DNA of 64,000 bases from G963662655 sp963665015 (lineage in GTDB: Bacteria; Cloacimonadota; Cloacimonadia; Cloacimonadales; JAIOQZ01), in contig CAXXSY010000004.1 in NCBI GenBank assembly GCA_963665015.2, forward strand, positions 1,364,001 to 1,428,000, written 5' to 3'. A program made the position numbers and the translations under genes. The first letter of the stretch is position 1, and each line of letters starts with the position of its first letter. This document shows, piece after piece, positions 8,022 to 16,972 of this stretch. The notes beneath the pieces were generated by a model that did no database searches, had not been told where the DNA came from, and saw nothing but the letters and a program-made list of their open reading frames with translations.

Positions 8022-10441
8022 GCAATTCGATGGTGGAGCTATTCCGGACGGAGCTCGCCGGCTACCTGTCGCAGGCTGAAACGGCGATCCGGAACATGCA
8101 CGACGGAGCGCTCTCGAAAGCCGATATCGAATCGATCCACAGGCTGTCGGAATCGGTTCAGGCGGCGTCGATGCTCGCGGGACTCGACAAGCTCGGTGAG
8201 ATCGCCGAAAGCATGACCCGTACCGACGTTCCGGAAGCGATTCGGTCATGGGTATCGATCGTGCAGCAGATGGCCGACGGTGATCCGGAATCGATTCTGT
8301 CTGCACGGGGTGACGAGATTACCGCTCTCATGGAGCCGATGACTTCGGATCAGAAAATCGAGGACGAACCGGAAGGTCTCGATGGGGATCTGATGGCCCT
8401 TTTCCGAATCGAACTGGAGACGCACTCGAAAGCGCTCGGTGACGGTATCCTGAAGCTGGAGCAGAATCCGGAGATGTCCTGCGAATCGCAGATGCGTGCC
8501 GCGCACTCCATCAAAGGCGCCGCACGGATCGCCGGTCAGGACGATCTGGTCAAGCTGGCGCACGCGATCGAAGACTATTTTTCCATGATCATCGAGAAGA
8601 GATGCCGCTTCCACCCCGACCACACGGACATCCTCCTGAACGCGGTCGATGCGATGAGGGTTCCCGAGCAGATGCCGAGCTTTACGGATGTGGTTCGGGG
8701 ATTGACCTCCGAGATCGAACAGCGCTCCGTATCCGGCACCGAGGAATGCGAGAGAGCCGGGATTTCCGAGGAAGAGGAGGTCGAATCGGTCGTGCGGGTC
8801 ACGGCGGAGAAGCTCGACAGACTGCTCAGCGCTGCCGGCCAGGCGATGGTCGTAGCGCGCCAGGGTGAAGGAATTGCCAGTCTGATCCTGTCGATGAAGA
8901 ACCACTTTTTGAGGCTCGGCGGATTCGTGTCGGAGATGGAGCGGAAACACCTGCTTTCGCCGGAAATCCGCAAGCGTTGCCATGAAGACATGCAGGTTGC
9001 ATCGAGAGATATCAACCGCTTGATCGAGGCGTTCGGACAATTTTACGGCGAGATCGGCACCCATACCGAGACGCTCTACGACGAGCTGGTTGGCATCCGC
9101 ATGCGTCCCTTCGAGGACGGACTCGTCGGATTTCCGCGCATGGTTCGGGAGGTGGCGCGCTCGCTGGGCAGGAAGGTGCGATTCGACATCCACGGAAAGC
9201 GAACCGAGGTCGATCGCGATATCATGCAACTCCTCGAAGCACCGCTAACGCATCTGGTGCGCAACGCTATCGATCACGGGATCGAACTGCCGGATGAGCG
9301 ATTACGGGCGGGGAAGGACGAAATCGGTACGATTTCCGTCTCTGCCATGCATCAGGCAGGCAAACTGCGCATTGAAGTTCGCGACGACGGCAGGGGAATC
9401 GAGCTCGACCGGATACGGAAGCGCGCGATCGAGCGGGGCTTGATCCCGGAAGAGCTGATGGCGGGGCTGTCCGAGCGCGAGATATTCGACTTCATGTTCC
9501 TGCCGGGATTTACCACGCGTGACACTGTCAGCGAGACATCCGGTCGCGGGGTGGGTATGGACGTCGTTCAGACGATGGTTCGAGCGGTCGGCGGCGAGAT
9601 CGGCGTGGAGTCCACAGCCGGGCGCGGGACGATGTTTTACCTCATGCTTCCGTTGACGCTGTCGGTGGTTCGCATGCTGCTCGCGGAGATCGACGGCACC
9701 ATCTTCGGCTTCCCGCTGAATCGCATCGAGCGCATCGTCGGTCTGGACGGGATCGATGCCGATATCCGGCTGGTCTCCGGGGCGCAGGTGCTGATGAGGC
9801 AAGCGCAGCAATCGACTCCCTCCGAAAAGGTTATCGTGATCCGGACGGCAGACGAATCGGTCGGACTGACGGTCGATCGATTGCTCGTCGAACGCGATGT
9901 CGTGGTTCAGCCGCTGGACAGGCGGCTGGGCAAGGTTCAAAACATCGCGGCAACCACCATTACCCGACATGGCGAAGCGGCTTTCGTGGTCGATATGGAC
10001 GACCTGATCCACTCCATCGAGAGCATCAGAAGGCAAAGCCGACCCGACGTGGATCGCGTCGGAAGGATCGCGTGCATACTGGTGGTCGAAGACTCGATCA
10101 CGGTGCGCGAGATGGAGCGTTGTGTCCTGGAAGCCGCGGGTTATCATGTCGAGGTGGCCTCGGACGGCATGCAGGGCTGGAACATGCTCCGCTCGGGCAG
10201 CTACGATCTGGTAGTGACTGATATCGATATGCCGCGCATGAACGGCTACGAGCTGGTCGGACAGATTCGCCGCGATCCGGTCCGCAACTGGCTTCCCGTG
10301 GTGATCGTCTCCTATAAAGATCGCGAAGAGGATCGGCAGAAGGGCATTCGTGCCGGCGCCGATCGATTCCTGAACAAGGGCGCCTTCGAAGACAAGGCGT
10401 TTCTCGAAACCATACGACAACTACTCGACGGAGAAAGATAA
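8018..10441 (+). CDS. WspE-like hybrid CheA kinase with C-terminal receiver
   Basis: 807 aa. The N-terminal helical region (1-65) resembles an Hpt domain, but where the second Hpt has its phospho-His it carries Glu45. A proper Hpt/P1 follows (AAHSIKGAARI, His163). Then come the dimerisation and ATPase domains (HLVRNAIDHGIE, VRDDGRGI, GRGVGMDVV), a CheW-like domain (about 545-675) and a receiver with phospho-acceptor Asp735 (VVTDIDMPRMNG). This is the domain order of WspE (CheA-REC), with an extra degenerate Hpt. It overlaps both neighbours by 4 nt and 1 nt, so it is translated from one operon with the WspD-like and REC-PP2C genes, its expected phosphorylation target. Confidence 0.9.
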   Translation: MSNSMVELFRTELAGYLSQAETAIRNMHDGALSKADIESIHRLSESVQAASMLAGLDKLGEIAESMTRTDVPEAIRSWVSIVQQMADGDPESILSARGDEITALMEPMTSDQKIEDEPEGLDGDLMALFRIELETHSKALGDGILKLEQNPEMSCESQMRAAHSIKGAARIAGQDDLVKLAHAIEDYFSMIIEKRCRFHPDHTDILLNAVDAMRVPEQMPSFTDVVRGLTSEIEQRSVSGTEECERAGISEEEEVESVVRVTAEKLDRLLSAAGQAMVVARQGEGIASLILSMKNHFLRLGGFVSEMERKHLLSPEIRKRCHEDMQVASRDINRLIEAFGQFYGEIGTHTETLYDELVGIRMRPFEDGLVGFPRMVREVARSLGRKVRFDIHGKRTEVDRDIMQLLEAPLTHLVRNAIDHGIELPDERLRAGKDEIGTISVSAMHQAGKLRIEVRDDGRGIELDRIRKRAIERGLIPEELMAGLSEREIFDFMFLPGFTTRDTVSETSGRGVGMDVVQTMVRAVGGEIGVESTAGRGTMFYLMLPLTLSVVRMLLAEIDGTIFGFPLNRIERIVGLDGIDADIRLVSGAQVLMRQAQQSTPSEKVIVIRTADESVGLTVDRLLVERDVVVQPLDRRLGKVQNIAATTITRHGEAAFVVDMDDLIHSIESIRRQSRPDVDRVGRIACILVVEDSITVREMERCVLEAAGYHVEVASDGMQGWNMLRSGSYDLVVTDIDMPRMNGYELVGQIRRDPVRNWLPVVIVSYKDREEDRQKGIRAGADRFLNKGAFEDKAFLETIRQLLDGER

Positions 10442-11562
10442 TGAACAAACACGATATCCGGGTGCTGCTGGTCGATGACCAGACCATCGTGGGAGAAACC
10501 TTGCGCCAAATGCTGGAAGATCAGGACGACATCGAGCTGCTCTTCTGCAGCGATCCGACTCAGGCGATCAAACAGGCGACGACGTTCAAGCCGACGGTTA
10601 TCCTGCAAGACCTGGTCATGCCGAAAATCGACGGACTCACGCTGGTCAAGTTCCTGCGCGCCAATCCGGGAACCGCGAAGGTGCCGCTGATCGTGCTTTC
10701 CTCGAAGGAGGAGCCTGTCATTAAGGCGAAGGCGTTCGAACTGGGCGCGAACGACTACATGGTCAAGCTGCCGGACAAGCTCGAAATCCTCGCACGCATC
10801 CGCTACCATTCGACCGGCTACATCTACCTTCTGGAGCGCGATGAAGCATACCGGGCGCTGGCGTCGGAACTCAACGAGGCAGCGGAATTCGTGCGCTCAT
10901 TGCTACCGCCTGAGATCGAGTCGCCCCTTGCAACGAAGTGGATATTCATCCCGTCCAGTTCGCTGGGTGGCGATACGTTCGGATATCACGCGCTGGACGT
11001 CGAGCACTTCGCGCTGTATCTGCTGGACGTGTGCGGTCACGGTGTCGGTGCGGCGCTGCTGTCGGTCTCGGTGATGAACGTGCTCCGATCCCGCTCGCTC
11101 CCGAATACCGATTTTCACGATCCGGGAGAAGTCCTCTCCACGCTCAACGAAGCCTTCCCCATGGAAGAGCAGGGCGACAAGTTTTTCACGATCTGGTACG
11201 GCGTCTATCACATCCCGAGCCGGACGCTCCGGTATTCGAGCGGCGGTCATCCCGCGGCGATCCTGCTGAGCGACGAACGCACGAACCTCCTGACCACCAC
11301 CGGCATGGTGATCGGCGGGATGCCCGGTATGCGATTCGATACCGGATCGATCGAGGTGCCTGCTTCAAGCGAACTGTATCTGTTCAGCGACGGGGTCTAT
11401 GAGATTGTCGATTGCCGGACGGACGAGATGGTCGAGTACGACGATTTCGTGGAGGTTGTGAAAGGGACGCGCGATATCGAGAGAATCAAGCAGAGGATGG
11501 TCGAACTGGGCGGTTCGGAACGCTTCGAGGACGATTTTTCGCTGGTGCGGTTCGGGTTCTGA
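10441..11562 (+). CDS. Response regulator: WspR-type receiver fused to SpoIIE/PP2C phosphatase
   Basis: 373 aa. The receiver (1-135) has the acidic pair D12-D13, phospho-acceptor D57 (ILQDLVMPKIDGLTLV) and VLSSKEEP...GANDYMVKLPDKLEILARIRYHS...DEAYRAL, which is strongly WspR-like. In WspR a GGDEF cyclase follows; here a SpoIIE/RsbU-type PP2C Ser/Thr phosphatase follows (about 160-373: SSLGGDTFGY, LDVCGHGVGAALLSV, SGGHPAAIL, LFSDGVYE, DDFSLVRF). Likely role (inference): phosphorylation by the WspE-like kinase switches on dephosphorylation of an anti-sigma-factor antagonist or another phosphoprotein. Its start overlaps the kinase stop (TAATG). No anti-sigma partner lies in the window. Confidence 0.9.
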   Translation: MNKHDIRVLLVDDQTIVGETLRQMLEDQDDIELLFCSDPTQAIKQATTFKPTVILQDLVMPKIDGLTLVKFLRANPGTAKVPLIVLSSKEEPVIKAKAFELGANDYMVKLPDKLEILARIRYHSTGYIYLLERDEAYRALASELNEAAEFVRSLLPPEIESPLATKWIFIPSSSLGGDTFGYHALDVEHFALYLLDVCGHGVGAALLSVSVMNVLRSRSLPNTDFHDPGEVLSTLNEAFPMEEQGDKFFTIWYGVYHIPSRTLRYSSGGHPAAILLSDERTNLLTTTGMVIGGMPGMRFDTGSIEVPASSELYLFSDGVYEIVDCRTDEMVEYDDFVEVVKGTRDIERIKQRMVELGGSERFEDDFSLVRFGF

Positions 11563-11573
11563 GATCGAGAGAT

Positions 11574-11760
11574 GCCGAGTTTATGGGATTCGAATTTGCA
11601 AGCAAATTCACAGGAGCTCGGCGGTCCATGAGAAATCAACTTCCGAATGTTGATTTCTGTTCTGACCGTTCCTCGTTGTGGTCTTGTGAATGTTGATTTC
11701 TGCTCTACGCATTCCGGCATATCATTCGGAAGGACCGCAAGCGGTACATTCAGAAGTTAT
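11574..11760. repeat. Family A palindrome with internal hairpin insert, followed by family H repeats
   Basis: The outer arms GCCGAG (11574-11579) and CTCGGC (11617-11622) enclose GGATTCG, the perfect palindrome GAATTTGCAAGCAAATTC (11592-11609) and ACAGGAG. Its reverse complement recurs at 24650-24698 with one base changed. Family H follows: AAATCAAC-ttccgaat-GTTGATTT at 11633-11656, and related 'gaatgttgatttct' and 'attcggaagg' pieces to about 11755, echoed at 16810-16915. No gene is supported between 11563 and 11775. Confidence 0.75.
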
Positions 11761-11775
11761 GCAGGATGTTTTACG

Positions 11776-12507
11776 TCAATCCTTCCAGCCGATCTTCCAC
11801 TTCAACAGTTTATGCTGGCACTCTCGGTGACCGAGCTTGGCGGCTTCCTTCATGTGTCGGATCGATTTCTCCGACTCTCCCATGCGCGCGAGAATCTGGC
11901 TGAGCTTGTAATGTGCGTTGGCGTGATTCGGATACATCTTGACCGCTTTCGTTAGCTGCTCGAAGGCCTCATCGTACTTCGCCATTTCCAGAAGCAGCGA
12001 CCCGAGTTCGTAGTATGCCATGGCGGTCATCGAAGGCTTGAACTGGCGCTTGATCTTCGATACCGAGTGCAGCGATTTGATCAGGAAATCCGCAGCCGCC
12101 TGTTCCCGCTCGATGCGCCGGATATCACGGGCGATGGCGATGGTGCGCTCGGGATTGGGCTCGATCTCGATCTCCTTCTTGAACGCCTCGATCGCCTTGG
12201 GAAAATCCTTCTGCCGCATGTAGATGTTGCCCAATTCGCAGAACGCCTGGTAATACTGCTTGTCCGTTTCGATTGCTTTTTTGAAATGCTTCTTCGCCTC
12301 TTCGTCGTTCTTCATTACGAGATAGAGACGACCGAGAATATAATAGGCTTCGGCGTTTTTATCGTAAACACGGAGGCTCTTTTTCAGGCTGTTGATCGAG
12401 TCGTCGTACGCCTTTTGTCGAAAGAAGGTTTTACCTTCCTCGAAAAGCTGTGCCGCCTCTTCCGGCATCGTGTCGTCGCTACTGAATAGCTTCTTGAAAA
12501 GCCCCAT
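11776..12507 (-). CDS. TPR-repeat protein
   Basis: 243 aa, cytoplasmic, with no signal peptide. From residue about 15 onward it is built of tetratricopeptide repeats: AAQLFEEGKTFFRQKAYDDSI, AEAYYILGRLYLVMKNDEEA, YQAFCELGNIYMRQKDFPKA, TAMAYYELGSLLLEMAKYDEA and ANAHYKLSQILARMGESEKS. TPR domains bind other proteins; the partner is unknown. The ATG follows a GGGGAT ribosome site. It converges with the REC-PP2C gene across a repeat-filled gap. The function cannot be named. Confidence 0.8.
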   Translation of the reverse strand: MGLFKKLFSSDDTMPEEAAQLFEEGKTFFRQKAYDDSINSLKKSLRVYDKNAEAYYILGRLYLVMKNDEEAKKHFKKAIETDKQYYQAFCELGNIYMRQKDFPKAIEAFKKEIEIEPNPERTIAIARDIRRIEREQAAADFLIKSLHSVSKIKRQFKPSMTAMAYYELGSLLLEMAKYDEAFEQLTKAVKMYPNHANAHYKLSQILARMGESEKSIRHMKEAAKLGHRECQHKLLKWKIGWKD

Positions 12508-12594
12508 GTTAATCCCCGGTACACTTTCTTGTAACTACTGATAGTATAGATCGAATGCGGTTATTAGCAAAAAATTAATGGTGATTGTCTATGG

Positions 12595-13112
12595 TTGCTG
12601 AAGGGCGTAGACCTCTGTGTCTGCCGTCTCTTCTATCTTGTAGCGCTCGACCTCCGGGCGAGCCTCCCTTTGGGGCAACCACAGAGGGATTGCTCTTACA
12701 CCTCGTAGCCGCCGCCATTCTGTGATTTTCAATGCTGTCTGATCTATCGAATCACCTATGCTAAGTTCTCATGACGGAAACAGGATTCACACGATGAGCA
12801 GGACAGAGATGGCTCGCCCGGAGGTCGAGCGCTACAGAGGAGACGCCGATCTCCTGGACTTTCCGGTCTCTATTGGTCCGCCAAGCTCCAGCTTGGCATT
12901 CCCTTGGAACGCGGACGTCCTCGTCCGCATCTCTCTCCCCTCGGTCGTGAGACACAGAAAAGGGATGCCATATTCATTGTCGGTCCGTCATTAACCGTAG
13001 GTGCTGATCTCCTGGTCTGTCCGAGCGGCGTATATCCAAATTGTCCGCCCGGGATGTCAACCATGTATAGGGTGGCTCGCCCGGAGGTCGAGCGCTACAA
13101 GAGAAGGTCCGG
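12595..13112. repeat. Gene-free 600-bp gap filled with mixed repeats (D, E, F, G, A, B, C)
   Basis: From left to right: family E half-copy ('agacctctgtgtctgcc', about 12607-12623); family D 'gtagcgctcgacctccgggc' (about 12641-12665); family F (12673-12695); family G 'caggattcacacgatgagca' (about 12780-12800); family D reversed (12811-12836); a family C half (12840-12858, AGGAGA...TCTCCT); family A GCCAAGCTCCAGCTTGGC (12880-12897); family B GCGGACGTCCTCGTCCGC (about 12908-12925); another family C half (about 12998-13014); and family D reversed (13073-13098). ORFs here read only through repeats and are not credible. Confidence 0.75.
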
Positions 13113-13120
13113 AGGTAGCA

Positions 13121-14002
13121 TTACCCAATGACCTCCAGCATCCGTTTCGCGCGCGCTTCGAACGTGTAATCCTTGCACAACAGGTGGGTTATCTTCGCGG
13201 ATCGTTCCAGCCCGGCATCGTCTTCGATGTACTCTGTCAGCAGACGTTCGAGCTCCTCCACGGTTCGATAGGTCGGCACGGCGATTTTATCCAGTCCCTG
13301 GACTGCGTCGCTGATCTGGAAGCACCTCAGCGCCGCGAGGTCGTAGGTGCGGTTGTTGATGAAGCCGTACTTGAGCATGGTTCCATGGTGGTCGTTCAAG
13401 TTGATCCGCGCGGAGTTATAAACCTGCGGCAATTGGTGATAGGCGACGAATTCATCGAGTATTTGATCCTTCGGCAGAACCCCTTTCCAGCCGTCGCCAA
13501 TGACCTTGAACCGTTTCGCGAAGCTCGTTTGAAGGATGTCTTCGATGATCTTGCGGTAACGCAGATTTGTGTAGTAGTTGTTGCCGACGAAGAGGATGTC
13601 GTGCTCAATCTTTTGTTCTACGGGGTGGAAGATGTCCGGATCGTAGGCTTGCGGCAGGTATTCAACCTCTGCGCGAAGGTCCTTGCGCACGGTTTGGACA
13701 AAAAACTCCGAGGCGATGAACACGTGGTCGAAGGAGTTCAGTTCGTCGGGTGTCCGTTTCTCGGGGTGGCTGATGCACCAGACGAGGTTCTTGTGGTACG
13801 GTCTGGGCTTGTATTGAAACATGCCGGTAATCACCACACAGATGTCGAACGCGCGGTCGTTGTCGTTCCACTCGGTGTAGAAGCGCACTTCGGCACTGTG
13901 CCCGAGTTTTCCGAAAGCTTTCGCCAGGCTTTCGGCGAAGCAGGTGTCGCCCCAGCCGATTTCCTGCCGGGTCGGCGTGCATATCTTGATTACGATGTTC
14001 AA
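13121..14002 (-). CDS. CgeB-like glycosyltransferase (GT4-type fold)
   Basis: 293 aa. The layout resembles CgeB and spore-maturation glycosyltransferases: the N terminus MNIVIKICTPTRQEIGWGD, a central PQAYDPDIFHP segment, DILFVGNNYY, the donor-binding region VYNSARINLNDHH, and TYDLAALRCFQISD near the C terminus. It probably transfers a sugar onto a surface glycan in the cytoplasm. Translation appears to start at TTG (14000-14002), which overlaps the TagB-like stop as TTGA, with GGAG 6 nt upstream. The exact sugar and acceptor cannot be read from the sequence. Confidence 0.75.
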   Translation of the reverse strand: MNIVIKICTPTRQEIGWGDTCFAESLAKAFGKLGHSAEVRFYTEWNDNDRAFDICVVITGMFQYKPRPYHKNLVWCISHPEKRTPDELNSFDHVFIASEFFVQTVRKDLRAEVEYLPQAYDPDIFHPVEQKIEHDILFVGNNYYTNLRYRKIIEDILQTSFAKRFKVIGDGWKGVLPKDQILDEFVAYHQLPQVYNSARINLNDHHGTMLKYGFINNRTYDLAALRCFQISDAVQGLDKIAVPTYRTVEELERLLTEYIEDDAGLERSAKITHLLCKDYTFEARAKRMLEVIG

Positions 14003-15585
14003 AATCGCTCCTTCTTCCAGATGAAGCTATCGAGTGCCACGGCTGAATTTACCTTTTCCCCGAGCAATTCCTTTCGTGCGATGAAGCAGTGCGGGAGCGG
14101 ATTCTCGATGGGTCGGCATTCGCCCGGCGCGTAGTAGGTCAGGGGGCCGTTGATGCGCTCGTCGGGCAGCCGAAGCGTCTGCGGGAAGAATGTTCCGATC
14201 CTCTGCTCGGGCGCGTCGATTTTGTTGCTGACCATGGGTACGAACAGGTCGAAATCGGGGTTGTGGCGAAACTGGTCGCACAGCATGATGGGCAGCAGGC
14301 TGGAGGCGTTCCAGTCGGAATCGAGATAGATCACGAGTTCCGTACGGACGTGCGGCAGTGCGGCGTTGATGGGATTCATGCCGTCCGGAACGGTCAGGGC
14401 GTGGATGTCGCACGATGTGAATTCGGGGTGCGATGTGTAGTACGGCGCGGTGAAGACGAGCGCGAACCGGTTTGCGTAGCGTTTGATGTAGAAATCGATT
14501 TCGTCGGTGCGGGTGTTGCCGATGACGATGGTCGCCTGCTTATGGTCGTCGAGTTGCGAGATCGCATCGAAGACGCGTCGTGTGGCGCTACCGTCGGTTA
14601 CGCTGACGAATTTCCGGGCGATCGCGCTGTCGGATTGCTGTCCGGTTTCCCGTATCAGGCGGGGAAGGTCGTTCGGATCGCTGAACCGTGTTCCGACTGC
14701 ACGGAAACGGTTTTCCAGATCGTTTTCATCGTGCTTCTCCATCCGATAGGGGCTGTCGAAGAGCAGTACCGGTTTGCCTGTTGCGGCGAACTCGTAGATC
14801 ACCGACGAGATATCCGTGATCAGAAGATCGGCTGCCGCCAGCGCGGGTGTGATGTCGGCATCGTCGAGGAAAACAGCGTGCGGATGCTTTTGCGCATAGC
14901 GTATGAACGGTTCGCGCCACTCCTCGGGGGTGATGGCGTGCAGCTTGAAGATCATACAAAAATCTTCCGGGAAATAGCGTTCGAGGTCGATATCCAGGTG
15001 CGGGATCAGGCTGTATTCATGGTTGAATGTCGGCGCGAAGAGGATGGCCTTGCGGGAGGGATCGAGTCCCCATTGCGCGAGGATTTCATCGCGTCTCAGG
15101 CTGCCGTCGAACATCGGATCGAGCTTGGGCATGCCTGTCACCACGACGGGCTGATGGACCCGGTGGAAGAGCTCGCTGCGATGGATTGAGCCGGGAACGC
15201 AGATCAGGTCGGCGCAATTTTCGCGTCGGCTGATGGGCTTACGCGTGTAGAAGCTGCCCTTGCAGATCGTCCCGTGGCCGATATTGATCAGCTTCCCGCA
15301 GCCTTCGACCCATTCGTAGGACGAGTCCGCCAGAAACGTGTAGTTCGGATCGAAGCGGTAGGGATTGCTCACCACCTCGAACGGTGCGTCGATCGTGGAT
15401 CGGATGACCTCGATGCGCGCGCCCCGACCGCGGTGTCCGCTCTTGCTCGGTTGATAGCCGAACGAATAGACACCGATCTCGCCCAGTCGATTCCCGTGGA
15501 TGTGATCGATCAAATGCTTGAACAGCCCGATATGGAATTCGCGCTCGACGAAAAACAGCCAGCGCGTCTCTCGTGTGTTTTTCAT
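13999..15585 (-). CDS. TagB/CDP-glycerol glycerophosphotransferase-like protein with second GT-like half
   Basis: 528 aa. The N-terminal half has the CDP-glycerol:poly(glycerophosphate) transferase pattern: NIGHGTICKGSF, RRENCADLICVPG, VVVTGMPKLD, ILFAPTFNHEYS, IFKLHAITPEEW and AAADLLITDISSVIYEF...GKPVLLFDSP. The C-terminal half (about 340-528) looks like a GT-A-type domain (TELVIYLDSDWN). It is clearly paralogous to the N-terminal two-thirds of the 863-aa protein at 40900-43491. It probably adds a polyol-phosphate or sugar to a surface polymer. It overlaps the CgeB-like gene by 3 nt (TTGA). Confidence 0.78.
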   Translation of the reverse strand: MKNTRETRWLFFVEREFHIGLFKHLIDHIHGNRLGEIGVYSFGYQPSKSGHRGRGARIEVIRSTIDAPFEVVSNPYRFDPNYTFLADSSYEWVEGCGKLINIGHGTICKGSFYTRKPISRRENCADLICVPGSIHRSELFHRVHQPVVVTGMPKLDPMFDGSLRRDEILAQWGLDPSRKAILFAPTFNHEYSLIPHLDIDLERYFPEDFCMIFKLHAITPEEWREPFIRYAQKHPHAVFLDDADITPALAAADLLITDISSVIYEFAATGKPVLLFDSPYRMEKHDENDLENRFRAVGTRFSDPNDLPRLIRETGQQSDSAIARKFVSVTDGSATRRVFDAISQLDDHKQATIVIGNTRTDEIDFYIKRYANRFALVFTAPYYTSHPEFTSCDIHALTVPDGMNPINAALPHVRTELVIYLDSDWNASSLLPIMLCDQFRHNPDFDLFVPMVSNKIDAPEQRIGTFFPQTLRLPDERINGPLTYYAPGECRPIENPLPHCFIARKELLGEKVNSAVALDSFIWKKERF

Positions 15586-15710
15586 GATTCAAAGATTGCA
15601 TGGGCGGGTCGGTTTCTGTCAAAGGAAACTTCGTTTTTCGTTGACATATTTGATCCTGCTGACAGCATTATCCATTGAGTGTATGGAATTCATCGCATTC
15701 GGGTCGGACC

Positions 15711-15728
15711 GCCAAGCTCCAGCTTGGC
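15711..15728. repeat. Family A palindrome (short form)
   Basis: GCCAAGCTCCAGCTTGGC, preceded by tcggacc. It lies 50 bp upstream of the hddA-like start and is read through in frame by a false N-terminal extension of that gene. Confidence 0.8.
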
Positions 15729-15777
15729 ACAAGAATGCGTTGAATTCGACAAAGTATATGTGCATGAAAGGATAACC

Positions 15778-16764
15778 ATGATCATCAGCCGAACGCCGTT
15801 CCGTATATCGTTTTTCGGCGGTGGCACCGACTATCCCGTCTGGTACGGAAAACACGGTGGCGCCGTTCTCTCGACCACCATCGACAAGTATTGCTATATC
15901 ACCTGTCGCTGGCTGCCTCCCTTCTTCCCGCACAAGCACCGGATCGTCTATTCGCTCATGGAAAACGTCCGCGAAATCGACGAAATCGATCATCCCGCCG
16001 TGCGCGAGGTGTTTCGCTATCTCGGGATCGAGCGCGGTCTGGAAATCCACCACGACGCCGATCTTCCGGCGCGGTCGGGTCTGGGATCGAGTTCCGCCTT
16101 TACGGTGGGACTACTGCACACCATCTACGCGCTTCAGGGCAGGATGATGTCCAAGCGGCAGCTCGCCAGGCAGGCGATCCACGTGGAGCAGGATTTGATC
16201 GGTGAAAACGTCGGTTCGCAGGACCAGGTGGCGGCTGCCTACGGCGGCTTGAACCACATCCGTTTCACGACCGACGGCGACATCGACCTGCAGCCCGTGA
16301 TTCTCTCCGAAAAGCGGAAGACCGATTTGCAAAATCGGGTCATGTTCTTCTTCACGGGGTTCTCACGCATGGCGTCGCAGATCGCGTCGAAGCAGATCGA
16401 GAATACGCCGAAGAAGGAGAAGGAACTGTTCCGCATGCGGGAGATGGTCGATGAGGCGTTGGAAATCCTGCGCGATGAGGAGACTCCGCTGGAGGATTTC
16501 GGAAGGCTGCTGCATCGGGCGTGGGAGATCAAGCGGTCGCTCTCGGACAGGATCACGAATCCCGCCATCGACGATTTCTATGCAAGGGCGATGGATGCCG
16601 GCGCGTCGGGGGGAAAGCTGATCGGCGCGGGTGGTGGCGGATTCATGCTGTTTCTGGTGGAGCCGGAGCGTCAAGAGGCGGTTCGAGACGCGCTCTCGAA
16701 TCTGCTGTACGTGCCGGTCAAATTCGAAACGGGCGGAAGCCGGATCATGGTCTATGAGCCGTAG
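15778..16764 (+). CDS. hddA: D-glycero-alpha-D-manno-heptose-7-phosphate kinase (GHMP family)
   Basis: 328 aa GHMP-family kinase. It starts MIISRTPFRISFFGGGTDYPVWY and has the ATP loop LPARSGLGSSSAFTVGLL and the C-terminal motif GKLIGAGGGGFMLF. These match HddA, which phosphorylates heptose-7-phosphate at C1. The ATG at 15778 follows AAGGATAACC; an open extension back to 15679 only translates a family A repeat. gmhA and an hddC-like gene follow on the same strand, giving three of the four GDP-heptose steps. The phosphatase GmhB is not in the window. The product would feed glycosylated surface polymers. Confidence 0.88.
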   Translation: MIISRTPFRISFFGGGTDYPVWYGKHGGAVLSTTIDKYCYITCRWLPPFFPHKHRIVYSLMENVREIDEIDHPAVREVFRYLGIERGLEIHHDADLPARSGLGSSSAFTVGLLHTIYALQGRMMSKRQLARQAIHVEQDLIGENVGSQDQVAAAYGGLNHIRFTTDGDIDLQPVILSEKRKTDLQNRVMFFFTGFSRMASQIASKQIENTPKKEKELFRMREMVDEALEILRDEETPLEDFGRLLHRAWEIKRSLSDRITNPAIDDFYARAMDAGASGGKLIGAGGGGFMLFLVEPERQEAVRDALSNLLYVPVKFETGGSRIMVYEP

Positions 16765-16773
16765 ATTTGGAAC

Positions 16774-16950
16774 GCAGGCACCCTTGCCTGCATCTCTTTT
16801 GTCCTCCGAATGTGATACCGGAAAACGTTGAGATGAAATCAACATTCAGAAGAGTGCTTCGCTAAACTGGCATTTGCAAGCAAATGCTACGCTCCGGCAC
16901 ATTCGGAAGTTGTTTTCTTTGTAGCGCTCGACCTCCGGGCGAGCATCCAT
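16774..16950. repeat. Intergenic repeats (families B, H, D)
   Basis: Family B variant GCAGGCACCCTTGCCTGC (16774-16791) keeps the layout of GCGGACG...CGTCCGC with a different, still complementary stem. Family H pieces ('gaaatcaacattcagaag', 'cacattcggaagttg') surround the perfect palindrome GCATTTGCAAGCAAATGC (16870-16887). Family D 'gtagcgctcgacctccgggc' (about 16921-16945) lies just before gmhA. Confidence 0.7.
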
Positions 16951-16972
16951 TAAATAAAACAAGGAACATAAT

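Noticed and set aside
13001..14134. 377-aa plus-strand ORF over the CgeB-like gene
   Set aside because: Starts inside repeats and runs antisense to a gene with glycosyltransferase motifs.
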